Shown: positions 35,201 through 43,856, counted from the stretch's first letter. The stretch is 64,000 bases of DNA from SSF26 sp037443945 (GCA_037443945.1 JBBINH010000013.1:6794-70793); one strand, 5' to 3'. Numbers and translations: made by a program. The notes: generated by a model not told the origin, from the letters alone.

Positions 35201-35836
35201 CCGATCGGGCGAAAGCGCCCGCGCCCGATGCGCGCGCACCAGCTCCTCGTCGATCAGGGCTCGCATGTCGTCTTCGGTCAACTGCTCGATTTTCATGACC
35301 TCGTGGGAGGTGCGAAAACCGTCGAAGACATGCAGAAAAGGCACCCGGCTGCGCAAGGTAGCCGCCTGGGCGATGAGGGCAAAATCCATCACCTCCTGGA
35401 CCGAGTTGGCGAAAAGCATGGCCCAGCCGGTGGCGCGAGCCGCCATGACATCGCTATGGTCGCCGAAGATGGACAGAGCATGCGTAGCCAGGGTGCGGGC
35501 GGCGATATGGAAGACCGTGCTCGTCAGTTCGCCGGCAATTTTGTACATGTTGGGGATCATGAGCAGCAGCCCCTGGCTGGCGGTGAAGGTCGTGCACAAC
35601 GAGCCGGTCTGCAGCGCGCCGTGAACGGCACCGGCAGCGCCGCCTTCGGATTGCATTTCCTGCACCAGAGGTACCGTGCCCCACAGGTTCGGCTGCCCTT
35701 CGGCTGCCCACTGGTCGGCCCATTCGCCCATCGGCGAAGAAGGCGTGATCGGGTAGATGGCGATGACTTCGTTCGTCTTATAGGCAACGTAAGCGGCCGC
35801 CTCGTTGCCGTCAACGGTGATCAGGGGGCGTGACAT
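32261..35836 (-). CDS. nifJ: Pyruvate:ferredoxin (flavodoxin) oxidoreductase, single chain
   Basis: Oxidises pyruvate with CoA to acetyl-CoA and CO2 and reduces ferredoxin. The 1191-residue chain contains all domains: the N-terminal pyrimidine-binding part (AIYPITPSSPMGEWADQW), the CoA-binding and gamma-like region, two 4Fe-4S motifs (CIQCGKCVLVCP and CTGCRLCVEVCP, around 700-770), the CAGCGETPY cluster ligand region near 830 and the TPP-binding GDGWAYDIGYGG near 980. Length is that of typical NifJ. GGAGAG precedes the ATG. No nif genes are near, so the role is central metabolism. The 278-base gap before moxR shows only a weak promoter for the opposite strand. Confidence 0.96.
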   Translation of the reverse strand: MSRPLITVDGNEAAAYVAYKTNEVIAIYPITPSSPMGEWADQWAAEGQPNLWGTVPLVQEMQSEGGAAGAVHGALQTGSLCTTFTASQGLLLMIPNMYKIAGELTSTVFHIAARTLATHALSIFGDHSDVMAARATGWAMLFANSVQEVMDFALIAQAATLRSRVPFLHVFDGFRTSHEVMKIEQLTEDDMRALIDEELVRAHRARALSPDRPFIRGTAQNPDVYFQAREAANPFYRAVPDIVQATMDRFARLVGRSYHLFDYEGAPDAERVIVIMGSGAEAVAETVAYLNAHGEKVGVVKVRLFRPFSASHFLASLPPTVEAIAVLDRCKEPGAAGEPLYQDVLTALGEAHFAPQARTAAAPRVVIGGRYGLSSKEFTPAMIKAVFDELAKPQPKNHFTVGIEDDVCHSSLAYDPDFDIESPDTTRAIFWGLGADGTVGANKNSIKIIGEETPNYAQGYFVYDSKKSGARTVSHLRFGPRPIRSTYLIRKANFIAIHQWGFWERYDMLTAAEEGAIILLNAPYPPDQVWDQLPQPAQEQILAKKLKLYTIDAYEVARQTGMGVRINTIMQTCFFAVSGVLPRDEAIAQIKHAIEKTYGKRGPAVVQKNFEAVDATLARLYEVPIPDRITSTKSLLPPVPPEAPPFVQEVTARMIAGEGDLLPVSALPADGTFPSATSRWEKRNIALEVPVWDPDVCIQCGKCVLVCPHAVIRSKVVAPEALADAPAGFLVADARWKELSHMKYTLQVAVEDCTGCRLCVEVCPAKNKQIAGRKAIHMMPQAPLRQQGRIHWDYFLRLPDVPRSNGLAFHNVKNIQLLTPLFEFSGACAGCGETPYVKLVSQLFGDRAIIANATGCSSIYGGNLPTTPWSVNGEGRGPAWSNSLFEDNAEFGLGMRLALDKQWDYATALVQALRHLIGPDLADALLQADQSTEAGILAQRRRVATLKRILHQKQAEPAAAPLRSPIADLLSLADVLVKRSVWIIGGDGWAYDIGYGGLDHVLASGRNVNVLVLDTEVYSNTGGQASKATPLGAVAKFAAGGKATPKKDLGRLMMEYGYIYVAQVAMGANDAQTVRAFLEAESYEGPALIIAYSHCIAHGIDMARGMDQQRLAVQSGYWPLYRYDPRLKAEGKNPFQLDCKAPSVSLRDYIMNEARYRMLFQSHPDVAERLLAEAQKQVLERWQAYERLAAG

Positions 35837-36005
35837 GATGAGCTCTCCGCAGAAAACGAATGATGGCTATAGTCCCATTCTAGGCCTGTTTCGAGGCTCG
35901 TTACGCTGATCCAGGTCATGTTACCCCTGAGGAAATCGCCGCGGTCCTCACACCACACCCGGAACCGTGTCCCCACATCCCACAGCGCCTTGTTAGCACA
36001 TTGGC

Positions 36006-36034
36006 TTACCGACAGACGCGGCCGTCTTTACTAT
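36006..36034 (+). promoter_or_regulatory. Weak promoter upstream of the moxR gene
   Basis: TTACCG (36006-36011) and TACTAT (36029-36034) are 17 bases apart, with a short palindrome GACGCGGCCGTC overlapping the spacer. Both boxes are imperfect. Confidence 0.3.
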
Positions 36035-36114
36035 CCTGACGGCATCGGTTATCCTTAGGCAGGTGTTGTTTTTACCGGCGACACCGCCCTTTCGGCCAAT
36101 TCACCTCGTGCGCC

Positions 36115-37056
36115 ATGTTTAGTTCTCCTCAGGCTGTGGGCCAGGCCCTTACCGACCAAAACTACATCCCCTCCGAAGCGATCTGCACCGTGCTCTATCT
36201 CGCCGAGCACCTGGGGAAACCCGTGCTGGCCGAAGGACCGGCCGGGGTGGGCAAAACCGAGCTGGCCAAAGTGTGGGCTGCCGCTTCGGGTCGCCGCTTG
36301 ATCCGCCTGCAATGCTACGAAGGCCTGGACGAAACGAAGGCCCTGTACGAGTGGGAATATGCCAAGCAAATGCTCTATACCCAGCTCCTGCGCGACAAAC
36401 TGGGGGAGATCATGGCGGGGACCAACAGCCTGCGCGAGGCAGCCGACCGTATTGCCGCCGAGGAAGAGGTCTTCTTTTCCGAACGTTTTCTCCTGCCTCG
36501 GCCCCTGTTGGCTGCGCTCACGTCCCCGGAACCGGTGGTGCTCTTGATCGACGAGATCGACCGGGCCGATGCCGAGTTCGAGGCCTTTCTGCTTGAGGTT
36601 CTCAGCGACTTTCAGGTTTCCGTACCCGAATTGGGTACCATCCGCGCCCGGCACCAGCCCATGGTCGTCCTCACCTCCAACAACACGCGCGAGCTGTCCG
36701 AGGCGCTCAAGCGTCGTTGCCTTTACCTGTTTCTCGATTATCCGACTCCGGAGGCCGAACTACGCATTGTCCGGCTCAAGGTGCCCGATCTGGCGCCCGA
36801 ACTGGCGCGTCAGGCCGTCGATCTGGTGCAGCAACTGCGCCGTCTTGACCTGAAGAAGCACCCCTCCATCTCCGAAACCTTGGATTGGGCGCGGGCACTG
36901 GTCATGCTCAATGCCGAAGCCCTGGACGACGAAACCCTGGAGACCACCATCACGGTGCTGCTCAAACACGAGAGTGATATTGCCCGTGCCCGCCGGCAAC
37001 TGCAACGTCGTGGCAGCTCCGACCTGCCGCCCCTGCCCCCCACGCGCAGGAACTGA
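36115..37056 (+). CDS. MoxR-family AAA+ ATPase (CoxD-like)
   Basis: A 313-residue AAA+ ATPase. Walker A is GPAGVGKTELAK near residue 42, Walker B LLIDEIDRAD near 144, sensor 1 lies in VLTSNNTRELSEALKRRC and the arginine-finger region follows. MoxR ATPases work with VWA-domain proteins as chaperones that mature or insert metals in enzymes; the CoxD branch serves molybdenum or copper CO dehydrogenase-type proteins. The VWA partner is two genes downstream. The target in this organism is unknown. Confidence 0.9.
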   Translation: MFSSPQAVGQALTDQNYIPSEAICTVLYLAEHLGKPVLAEGPAGVGKTELAKVWAAASGRRLIRLQCYEGLDETKALYEWEYAKQMLYTQLLRDKLGEIMAGTNSLREAADRIAAEEEVFFSERFLLPRPLLAALTSPEPVVLLIDEIDRADAEFEAFLLEVLSDFQVSVPELGTIRARHQPMVVLTSNNTRELSEALKRRCLYLFLDYPTPEAELRIVRLKVPDLAPELARQAVDLVQQLRRLDLKKHPSISETLDWARALVMLNAEALDDETLETTITVLLKHESDIARARRQLQRRGSSDLPPLPPTRRN

Positions 37057-37084
37057 GCGGATTTTTCCGACGCCTCTTGCCCCT

Positions 37085-37513
37085 ATGCTCTCTGTGAATA
37101 CGGCTAAGGCTTTACGCCAGGCCGGCCTGACCTGGCAGCCCGCCGAGTTGGACTTTTTTGCCATTCCGCTACCCGGCTTCGAGGATCAGGTTTTCGTCAT
37201 CACCAATATGACGGTCATGGCCGAACCGATCCGCGAACGGCTGGCCCTGACCTTTCACGGCGTAGCCGAATGGGCTTTGGATCACGTCTGGGTAGGCGAG
37301 GCCCTATGGTTGCCCCGCGAAGACCAGCTCCGTGAGCTGATCGAAGCGCAGCTCCTCGGCCAACCCGAGGCCAGGCTGGTTCTTCACACGATCCCGCTCG
37401 GCTACCGCTGTGAAATCCATCGGCAAGGCCGGGTCATGACGTTTGACGCCTTCGACGCCGCCGAGGCCTACGCCGCTGCCCTGCTCTATCTGCTGCGCGA
37501 GCGGATGAACTGA
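37085..37513 (+). CDS. Conserved hypothetical protein between moxR and VWA genes
   Basis: A 142-residue soluble protein without recognised motifs, signal peptide or membrane segment. Alternating hydrophobic strands (VFVITNMTVMAEP, ARLVLHTIPLGYRCEI) suggest an alpha/beta fold. It lies 28 bases after the MoxR ATPase and 86 before the VWA gene on the same strand, so a role in the same chaperone system is likely. ATG 37085 is chosen because the upstream part of the frame overlaps moxR. Confidence 0.6.
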   Translation: MLSVNTAKALRQAGLTWQPAELDFFAIPLPGFEDQVFVITNMTVMAEPIRERLALTFHGVAEWALDHVWVGEALWLPREDQLRELIEAQLLGQPEARLVLHTIPLGYRCEIHRQGRVMTFDAFDAAEAYAAALLYLLRERMN

Positions 37514-37599
37514 ACAGACGCCCCCATCGCCGCCGAGAACCGTGGTCGCGCCCCGTCTGGTAGGCTGTCTTTTCCTTTTCCGTTCTGCCGTACAAGCCC

Positions 37600-38979
37600 A
37601 TGGAACAGCGCATCATCGAGTTTATCACGGCCTTGCGGGCCGGTGGCGTTCGCATCTCTCTGGCCGAGAGCGCCGATGCCTGGCAGGCCATCAGGCTACT
37701 GGGTGTGCAAGACCGGGAGCGATTCCGGCAACTGCTGGCCGCAACCCTGGTCAAAGACCCGGCCGACATCCCCATTTTCGAGCGCCTTTTCCCGCTCTAT
37801 TTCGGAGGAGCCGAACCACCCACCCTTGACCTGACTCAGGAGATGGGGGCTGCCGAACAGGAGATGCTGCGTCGCGCCCTGGAAAACCTGCGCGACCGTC
37901 TGAGCGAGATGCTCGAACGCCTGCTGCGCGGGGACCGGCTACGGCCGGACGAACTGCGCGAAGCCGGCGAACGGGCAGGGTTGGAACATGCCAGCCACCC
38001 CTTCCAACAACGCTGGTTCACCCGGCGCATGCTGCAAGAGCTCGGTCTGGAAGAGCTCATTGCGGAGATCGAAGCCCTCTTGGCCGAGCTGGCCCGCCAG
38101 GGTATGGATCCCATCGAGGCCCAGCTCCTGGCCCAGGGGATTTACGAAAACCTGGAGGCCTGGCGCGAGCAGATCGCCAACTACGTGGGCGCCCAAATTG
38201 CCCGGCAGCAAATCGAGGAACAGCGCCCCCGGCCGAGCATGGACGATCTGATGGAACGGCCTTTCCGCAGCCTCTCCGAGGCCGAAGCCGAGGCCCTGCG
38301 CGAACAGGTCCGGCGTCTGGCCGCCCATCTGCGCTCGCGGGCGGCCTTGCGTCGCAAACGCGGCAAAAAGGGCTATCTGGATGCCAAAGGCACGCTGCGC
38401 GCGAACCTGCGTCATGGCACCGTGCCCATTACGATACGCTGGAAAAAGCGTCATCTCAAGCCACGGCTTTGCCTTATTTGCGATGTCTCGACCTCGATGC
38501 GGCCGGTGGTCGAGTTCATGCTCCGGCTTATCTACGAATTGCAAGATCAAGTGGCCCAGGCCCGGAGCTTTGCCTTCATCGCCGATATGCACGATATCTC
38601 GGCCGATTTCGCCGAACATCGCCCCGATGTGGCCGTGCGTCGGGTGTTGGAACGATTGCAACCCGGCTACTACAACACCAATTTAGGCCGCAGCCTGGAG
38701 ACGTTTACCCGCGAGCATCTCAGCGCCGTGGATAGCCGGACTACCCTCATCTTCGTAGGGGATGCCCGTAACAATTACAACAACCCCCGTCTTGACCTCA
38801 TGCAGATGCTCCAACGTCGCGCCCGTCGGGTGCTCTGGCTGACGCCCGAACCCGAACCCATGTGGGGTACCGGCGACAGCGACATGCTCCAATACCTGCC
38901 CTATCTCGATCAGGTGGAGCACGTGCAGAATCTGGCCGATCTGGTGCGGGCCGTGGACCACATCCTGGCCCGACCCTGA
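37600..38979 (+). CDS. VWA-domain protein, CoxE-like
   Basis: A 459-residue protein. The N-terminal 240 residues are helical and charged; the C-terminal half is a von Willebrand A domain with the metal site DVSTSM (DxSxS) and the later GDARNNYNNP, as in CoxE. It is the usual partner of a MoxR/CoxD ATPase, which is encoded two genes upstream. No signal peptide or membrane anchor is visible, so it acts in the cytoplasm. Confidence 0.87.
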   Translation: MEQRIIEFITALRAGGVRISLAESADAWQAIRLLGVQDRERFRQLLAATLVKDPADIPIFERLFPLYFGGAEPPTLDLTQEMGAAEQEMLRRALENLRDRLSEMLERLLRGDRLRPDELREAGERAGLEHASHPFQQRWFTRRMLQELGLEELIAEIEALLAELARQGMDPIEAQLLAQGIYENLEAWREQIANYVGAQIARQQIEEQRPRPSMDDLMERPFRSLSEAEAEALREQVRRLAAHLRSRAALRRKRGKKGYLDAKGTLRANLRHGTVPITIRWKKRHLKPRLCLICDVSTSMRPVVEFMLRLIYELQDQVAQARSFAFIADMHDISADFAEHRPDVAVRRVLERLQPGYYNTNLGRSLETFTREHLSAVDSRTTLIFVGDARNNYNNPRLDLMQMLQRRARRVLWLTPEPEPMWGTGDSDMLQYLPYLDQVEHVQNLADLVRAVDHILARP

Positions 38980-38994
38980 GCCGGAGAGAATCCG

Positions 38995-39555
38995 ATGTCC
39001 CCAAGGCTGTCTTGGCTTTGCGGCCTGATCCTTCTTCTGGGAGCGAGTTGCACCACTCCTGCTTCCCCACCCGCCGTCACCATGACGGAGGAGGTTCCGA
39101 TGACCATCGAACTGACCAGCCCGGCTTTTGCCCACGGACAAGCCATCCCCCGCCGCTACACCTGTGATGGTGAAGACGTCTCCCCGGCCCTGAACTGGCG
39201 TCATCTCCCGCCCGGAACGAAGACGTTGGTCCTCATCATGGACGATCCGGACGCCCCGCGCGGGACCTGGACCCACTGGGTGCTCTTCAACATTCCGCCC
39301 ACGGTGACCGGTCTGCCCGAACTGCGCCCAGGGGCCACGGCCGGCGTGGGCCTGGATGGCAAGAACAGTTGGGGACGCCTGGGTTATGGCGGTCCCTGTC
39401 CGCCCCAAGGGACCCATCGCTACTTTTTCCGCCTGTATGCCCTCGACATAGCGCTGCGTCTGCAAGCCGGCGCCATCCGTGAGGAAGTCCTGAAGGCCAT
39501 GGAAGGCCATGTCCTGGACCAGGGCGAGCTGATGGGCACCTACCGTCGACGCTAA
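38995..39555 (+). CDS. YbhB/YbcL (PEBP/Raf kinase inhibitor-like) lipoprotein
   Basis: A 186-residue phosphatidylethanolamine-binding-like protein. The family motifs YTCDGEDVSPALNW, LIMDDPDAP and THWVLFNIPP are present, together with GPCPPQGTHRYFFRLYALD. The first 20 residues form a signal sequence ending in LLGASC, so it may be lipid anchored, although the lipobox is not ideal. Bacterial members have no firmly known function. It follows the VWA gene by 15 bases. Confidence 0.88.
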   Translation: MSPRLSWLCGLILLLGASCTTPASPPAVTMTEEVPMTIELTSPAFAHGQAIPRRYTCDGEDVSPALNWRHLPPGTKTLVLIMDDPDAPRGTWTHWVLFNIPPTVTGLPELRPGATAGVGLDGKNSWGRLGYGGPCPPQGTHRYFFRLYALDIALRLQAGAIREEVLKAMEGHVLDQGELMGTYRRR

Positions 39556-39700
39556 AAGGCTGCTGCGCCGGAGTCGTTCATGGCCCTCGGCCTTTCCCCT
39601 ACCTTTTTCCTTCTCCCACTCGCCTTGGGCGGCGGGCGAAGGGAAGGGGAATCATCTGTTGCGCTCGCTTTCCTCTCCGCGTCGTTCCGCCTCACCGACT

Positions 39701-40741
39701 ATGACCGCATCGCTTCGCCTTGCCCTCAACCTCGGCTATGCCGGCGCCCGCATCCAACTGCCGATGGCCCTCATCCGTGAGGCCGAACGCCTGGGCTATA
39801 CGGCCGTATGGACGGCCGAATCCTACGGCGCCGATGCCGTAACGCCCCTGGCCTGGATCGGTGCCCTGACTTCGACCATCCGCCTGGGCACGGCCATCAT
39901 GCAGATGCCGGCACGCACCCCCGCCAATACGGCCATGACGGCCATGACCCTGGACCAACTCTCAGGGGGCCGAATGCTCCTGGGTTTGGGGATGTCGGGC
40001 CCTCAGGTGGTCGAAGGTTGGCACGGCGTGCCTTACGGCAAACCCCTGGTGCGCACACGCGAATACATCAGCATCGTGCGCGCCATTTTCCGCCGCCAGG
40101 CTCCCCTTGTCTACGCCGGCGAGTATTACCGGATTCCTTACCAGGGCCCCGACGCGACCGGACTGGGCAAGCCGTTGCGGAGCATCCTCCACGGTCGTCC
40201 CGATTTGCCCATCTACCTGGCGGCCATCGGGCCGAAAAACGTCGAACTGGCCGCCGAAATCGCCGATGGCTGGCTGCCGGTCTTCTTTTCGCCCCGCCAC
40301 ACCCCTCTCTTCCTGCCTCATCTCGAAGCAGGCTTTGCCCGGGCCGGCAACGGCAAAAACCTGGCCCAGTTCGACATTGCCGCCACGGTGCCGGTCATCG
40401 TCGGGGATGACCTGGCAGCCTGTTACGATCAGGTGCGGCCTTTTGTGGCCCTGTACGTCGGCGGCATGGGCGCGCACAGCAAGAACTTCTACTTCGATCT
40501 GGTCTGCCGTCTGGGTTATGAGGAAGCGGCGGTCCGGATTCAAGAAGCCTACCTGGCTGGCGATAAGGCAGCGGCCATGGCCGCCGTCCCCGATGCCCTT
40601 ATCGACGACATCGCCTTGGTGGGTCCCAAAGCCCGCATTGCCGAACGGTTGGAGCTGTGGCGTCAAAGCCCGGTAACCACGCTCAACCTGATGACCACGG
40701 ACCTGGAGACCCTCCGGCTTATGGCCGAGCTGGTGCTCTAG
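39701..40741 (+). CDS. Luciferase-like (LLM class, F420-type) oxidoreductase
   Basis: A 346-residue TIM-barrel protein of the bacterial luciferase superfamily. It has the N-terminal ALNLGYAG strand, EAERLGYTAVWTAESYG, GTAIMQMPARTPANTAM and GRMLLGLGMSGPQVVEGWHG, the pattern of F420-dependent N5,N10-methylene-H4MPT reductase-like proteins. The cofactor could be F420 or FMN, and the substrate is not known. ATG 39701 is chosen since the upstream extension is low-quality sequence. The last bases overlap the stop of the convergent zinc-ribbon gene in a shared CTAG. Confidence 0.85.
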   Translation: MTASLRLALNLGYAGARIQLPMALIREAERLGYTAVWTAESYGADAVTPLAWIGALTSTIRLGTAIMQMPARTPANTAMTAMTLDQLSGGRMLLGLGMSGPQVVEGWHGVPYGKPLVRTREYISIVRAIFRRQAPLVYAGEYYRIPYQGPDATGLGKPLRSILHGRPDLPIYLAAIGPKNVELAAEIADGWLPVFFSPRHTPLFLPHLEAGFARAGNGKNLAQFDIAATVPVIVGDDLAACYDQVRPFVALYVGGMGAHSKNFYFDLVCRLGYEEAAVRIQEAYLAGDKAAAMAAVPDALIDDIALVGPKARIAERLELWRQSPVTTLNLMTTDLETLRLMAELVL

Positions 40742-41025
40742 CCCGACGAAGCCGACGGCACCACCGGCGCTTGCCCGGCCTCCCAGATGCCTTCGCTCAG
40801 GGTGATGACGGAGAGGCAGGAGCGACAATAAGCGCGGTCTTCTTCGCTGAGCTGGGCGTAATGGCCACAGGTGGGGCAAGTGATGGCGATGCGCTGGATG
40901 GCCTGGCGCATGAGCAATCTCAGCACGGCTTCATCGCTATCAAGACCCAGGGCCTCTTTCAACAGGTCAATCATCTCCTGTTCGGCGGGCGAAAGGTCCA
41001 TATTGAGGGTGTGATTGACGCTCAT
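40738..41025 (-). CDS. Small zinc-ribbon protein
   Basis: A 95-residue protein: an N-terminal helical part (LSPAEQEMIDLLKEALGLDSDEAVLRLLM, shown in two parts in homologue-like ribbon-helix proteins) and a C-terminal zinc ribbon with CPTC and CRSC. The helical part resembles a ribbon-helix-helix style DNA-binding segment, but this is only an impression. ATG 41025 has an AGG-containing stretch upstream; the longer frame adds 13 weakly supported residues. Confidence 0.6.
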   Translation of the reverse strand: MSVNHTLNMDLSPAEQEMIDLLKEALGLDSDEAVLRLLMRQAIQRIAITCPTCGHYAQLSEEDRAYCRSCLSVITLSEGIWEAGQAPVVPSASSG

Positions 41026-41165
41026 AGGCAACCTCGGAAGGGAGAAGGGACCGACTGCCCTCATTCTAGCCAGAAAACGGCATTTGGGGTATGATTAAGC
41101 TCGCTCTTTTTGACCATCGTCGTCATGAGCCGCCCGCGCGGTTACGGCGAGCCCGTCCCGGATGA

Positions 41166-41198
41166 CCTGCCTGACACGTAGGCAGGCCCTTCGGGGCC
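41166..41198 (+). other. Stem-loops in the leader of the oxoacid oxidoreductase operon
   Basis: CCTGCCT (41166-41172) pairs with AGGCAGG (41180-41186), followed by GGCCC (41185-41189) with GGGCC (41194-41198); the two overlap by two bases and so compete. They lie in the 247-base gap before the alpha subunit gene, after a -10-like TATGAT at 41090. I recognise no riboswitch consensus. Confidence 0.35.
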
Positions 41199-41272
41199 GT
41201 TGAGCGAACGACGCCACCTTCTTCCCACAAATTACATCGGATTCTCTTCTGCAGCGGAGCAGGTTGTGTTCT

Positions 41273-42496
41273 ATGCCACGTGAGTACATTGATGGCGCCA
41301 CGGCCCTTGCCCGTGGCGCTTTACGCGCCGGTTGTACCTTCTTTGCCGGCTATCCCATCAGCCCGGCCACGCCGATCCTCCTTCACATGGTGCGCGAGTT
41401 GCCCAAGGTCGGCGGGATCGGCATCCAGGCCGAAGATGAAATTGCCGCCATCAGCATGTGCATCGGGGCCGCCATGACCGGTGCCCGTGCCATGACGGCA
41501 ACCTCCGGGCCCGGTATTTCCCTCTATTCCGAAAACCTGGGCCTGGCCATTATGGGCGAAGTGCCGTTGGTTATCGTGGATGTCATGCGTATGGGACCGG
41601 CCACGGGCGGAGCAACCACCATCGCCCAGGGCGATGTCCAGTTCGTGCGGTGGGGGACCAGCGGGGGCTATCCCATCATCGCTTTGGCGCCCTCCTCGGT
41701 GCCCGAATGCTACACCCTGGTCCAAAGGGCGTTCGACCTGGCCGAACGCTTCCGCACCCCGGTCTTTCTCCTACCCGATAAGGAACTCATTATGTCCATG
41801 TCCACCGTGGACATTGCCGAATACGTAGATGTAGCGGTCGGACGGCGGCCGTTGGTCCCGTCCCTGCCACCCGGTAACGGCGGCTCCGACGGCCGTATCA
41901 ATGCCGTTACCGGGCGTCCGGACCCGCGCCTGCGGCCGGAGGAGACTTATCTGCCCTATGACTTCGACCCCATCGACGCCGTACCGCCGACAAGCCCCTT
42001 TGGTGGCCCTCATATCACGCGTTTTACCGGCTCCAGCCACGATGAGCACGGTTTCTTGACCAAAGACCCGCTCAAAGTCGGACGGCTCAACGAACATTTG
42101 CGGGCCAAAATCGAGAACCACCGTCATCAGTTCGAGTTCGGCCTGCTCCATCGCGCCGACGCCAAGGGGGTGCTCTTCATCGGCTACGGCACGACGGCGC
42201 GGGCCATGCGCGAGGCCGGAGACCGGGCGCGGCGGGCCGGCCTGCCCGTCAGCGATTTGACCCTGCATACCCTCTGGCCCGTGCCGGAGCACTTGCTGCT
42301 GGAGGCGACGGAGGGGCAACGGCGGGTCGTCATCGGCGAACTCAATCATGGCCAATATGCGCGCGAGGTGGAGCGGATCCTCTATCGTCATGCCGCACTT
42401 CGGCGTCTGGATCCACCGGAAATCGTCTCTATCCAGCGAGTGGATGGCAATTTGATAACCCCCGCACAATTTTTGGATGCCATTGGCGATTTTTGA
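41273..42496 (+). CDS. korA: 2-oxoacid:ferredoxin oxidoreductase, alpha subunit
   Basis: A 407-residue alpha subunit of the 2-oxoglutarate/2-oxoacid family. It starts with GATALARGALRAGCTFFAGYPISPATPI, the pyrimidine-binding domain, followed by the ATSGPGISLYSENLG segment and a transketolase C-terminal-like domain (VLFIGYGTTARAMREAG, HTLWPVPEHLL). No gamma domain is attached. Together with the next gene it forms a complete enzyme feeding electrons to ferredoxin. Whether 2-oxoglutarate or another 2-oxoacid is used cannot be decided. ATG 41273 is preferred; TTG 41264 is possible. Confidence 0.88.
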   Translation: MPREYIDGATALARGALRAGCTFFAGYPISPATPILLHMVRELPKVGGIGIQAEDEIAAISMCIGAAMTGARAMTATSGPGISLYSENLGLAIMGEVPLVIVDVMRMGPATGGATTIAQGDVQFVRWGTSGGYPIIALAPSSVPECYTLVQRAFDLAERFRTPVFLLPDKELIMSMSTVDIAEYVDVAVGRRPLVPSLPPGNGGSDGRINAVTGRPDPRLRPEETYLPYDFDPIDAVPPTSPFGGPHITRFTGSSHDEHGFLTKDPLKVGRLNEHLRAKIENHRHQFEFGLLHRADAKGVLFIGYGTTARAMREAGDRARRAGLPVSDLTLHTLWPVPEHLLLEATEGQRRVVIGELNHGQYAREVERILYRHAALRRLDPPEIVSIQRVDGNLITPAQFLDAIGDF

Positions 42497-42512
42497 CAGA
42501 CATGAGGCTGTT

Positions 42513-43856
42513 ATGGCTATCGCTCTGGAACCGGTGCTTAAACCGATAACCACCTATAAAAATGAACGTCCCGACCCTTTCTGCCCGGGTTGCGGTCATA
42601 CCCTGATCCTCAACCATCTCGATGCCGCTCTGACCCGCCTTCAACTTGACCCGCGTCAGGTGGTGCTTGTCACCGACATCGGTTGTGTGGGCCTCAGCGA
42701 TCAGTACTTCACGACCAACGCCTTTCATGGTCTCCACGGTCGCAGTGTGGCCTATGCCACCGGCATTAAACTGGCCAACCCCGATCTCAAGGTCATCGTC
42801 ATGATGGGGGATGGCGGCCTGGGCATCGGCGGCACCCACATCCTCAATGCGGCGCGCCGCAACATCGGCATTACCGTGCTGGTGTTCAACAACTTCAACT
42901 TCGGGATGACGGGTGGCGAACATTCTGTGACCACGCCGATGGGGATGATCACGGCCAGTACGCGGGCAGGGAACCTGGAGAATCCCCTGGACATTTGCGC
43001 CACGGTGGCCGTCAACGGCGCCGGCTATGTCTATCGGGGCACCTCCTTCGACAAAGACCTGCCCGACCGCATTGCCGAAGCCATCCTGTACGAGGGTTTT
43101 GCCTTGTTGGACATCTGGGAGTTGTGTACGGCCTATTTCGTCGTCAACAACGACTTCGGCCGGAAGGAGCTGATGGAGACCCTCGCCACCATCGGCATGG
43201 AAACGGGGCTGATCCAGAAGCGCGCCGAACACGAATACGCTCGCCGTCTGCGGGCTCAGGGCGCTGCAGTATTCGGCCAACCCACCCTGCCCCTACGGCC
43301 TATCGAGCCGCTGTTTCCGGCCCGGCTCGACCGCAAGTTCCATCTCATCATCGCCGGTTCGGCCGGGGCCAAGGTGCGGTCAGCGGCTCAGGCGACCGGC
43401 TATGCCGGTGTACTGGCGGGCTTGTGGGTCACGCAGGCCGACGATTACCCGACCACCGTCAAGTCCGGCCACAGCGTGAGCGAGTTGATTTTCAGCCCCG
43501 AAGAAATCCGTTACACCGGTATCCACAAACCCGATGCCCTTATCCTGCTCTCGGAAGACGGCCTGGCCAAGGTCCGGCATCATCTGGCGGCGATGACGCC
43601 GGCAGATGTGCTCATCACCACACCGGAATTTGCGGCGGTGCCGACCCAGGCGCGCAAGCTTATCCTCCACCCCCAGGCTGGTCAGGTCCGTATCACCCGC
43701 ACGAACCGCTCTCTCATCGTAACGGCAGCGGCCTTGCGCTATCTGGATCTCTTCCCCATCGCGGCCCTCTCCGAAGCCGTGCGACGGTTCCAACCGCGCT
43801 TTGCCGATGAAAACCTGCCGGTGATCGAGGCCAGCGCCGCTTTGCTCTCGGATTGA
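42513..43856 (+). CDS. korB: 2-oxoacid:ferredoxin oxidoreductase, fused beta and gamma subunits
   Basis: A 447-residue fusion. The first about 270 residues are the TPP-binding beta subunit: CPGCGHTLI, VTDIGCVG, the TPP motif GDGGLGIGGTH and NNFNFGMTGGEHS. From about residue 285 the chain continues as a gamma subunit: FHLIIAGSAGAKVRSAAQ, the KSGHSVSELIFSPEEI segment and PDALILLSEDG. In most organisms gamma is separate or fused to alpha; here it hangs on beta. It starts 17 bases after the alpha gene. Confidence 0.88.
   Translation: MAIALEPVLKPITTYKNERPDPFCPGCGHTLILNHLDAALTRLQLDPRQVVLVTDIGCVGLSDQYFTTNAFHGLHGRSVAYATGIKLANPDLKVIVMMGDGGLGIGGTHILNAARRNIGITVLVFNNFNFGMTGGEHSVTTPMGMITASTRAGNLENPLDICATVAVNGAGYVYRGTSFDKDLPDRIAEAILYEGFALLDIWELCTAYFVVNNDFGRKELMETLATIGMETGLIQKRAEHEYARRLRAQGAAVFGQPTLPLRPIEPLFPARLDRKFHLIIAGSAGAKVRSAAQATGYAGVLAGLWVTQADDYPTTVKSGHSVSELIFSPEEIRYTGIHKPDALILLSEDGLAKVRHHLAAMTPADVLITTPEFAAVPTQARKLILHPQAGQVRITRTNRSLIVTAAALRYLDLFPIAALSEAVRRFQPRFADENLPVIEASAALLSD

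Noticed and set aside
34223..35833. Long open frame (536 codons) on the plus strand opposite nifJ
   Set aside because: It is the exact antisense of a conserved nifJ coding region, has no family motif and arises from high GC at third positions. The same holds for long frames opposite moeA (4599-6155), argG (9091-10737) and nifJ/DHOD (32180-34096).
41026..41272. TPP or other riboswitch before the oxoacid oxidoreductase
   Set aside because: Only simple competing hairpins are visible; the conserved core bases of known riboswitches are missing.
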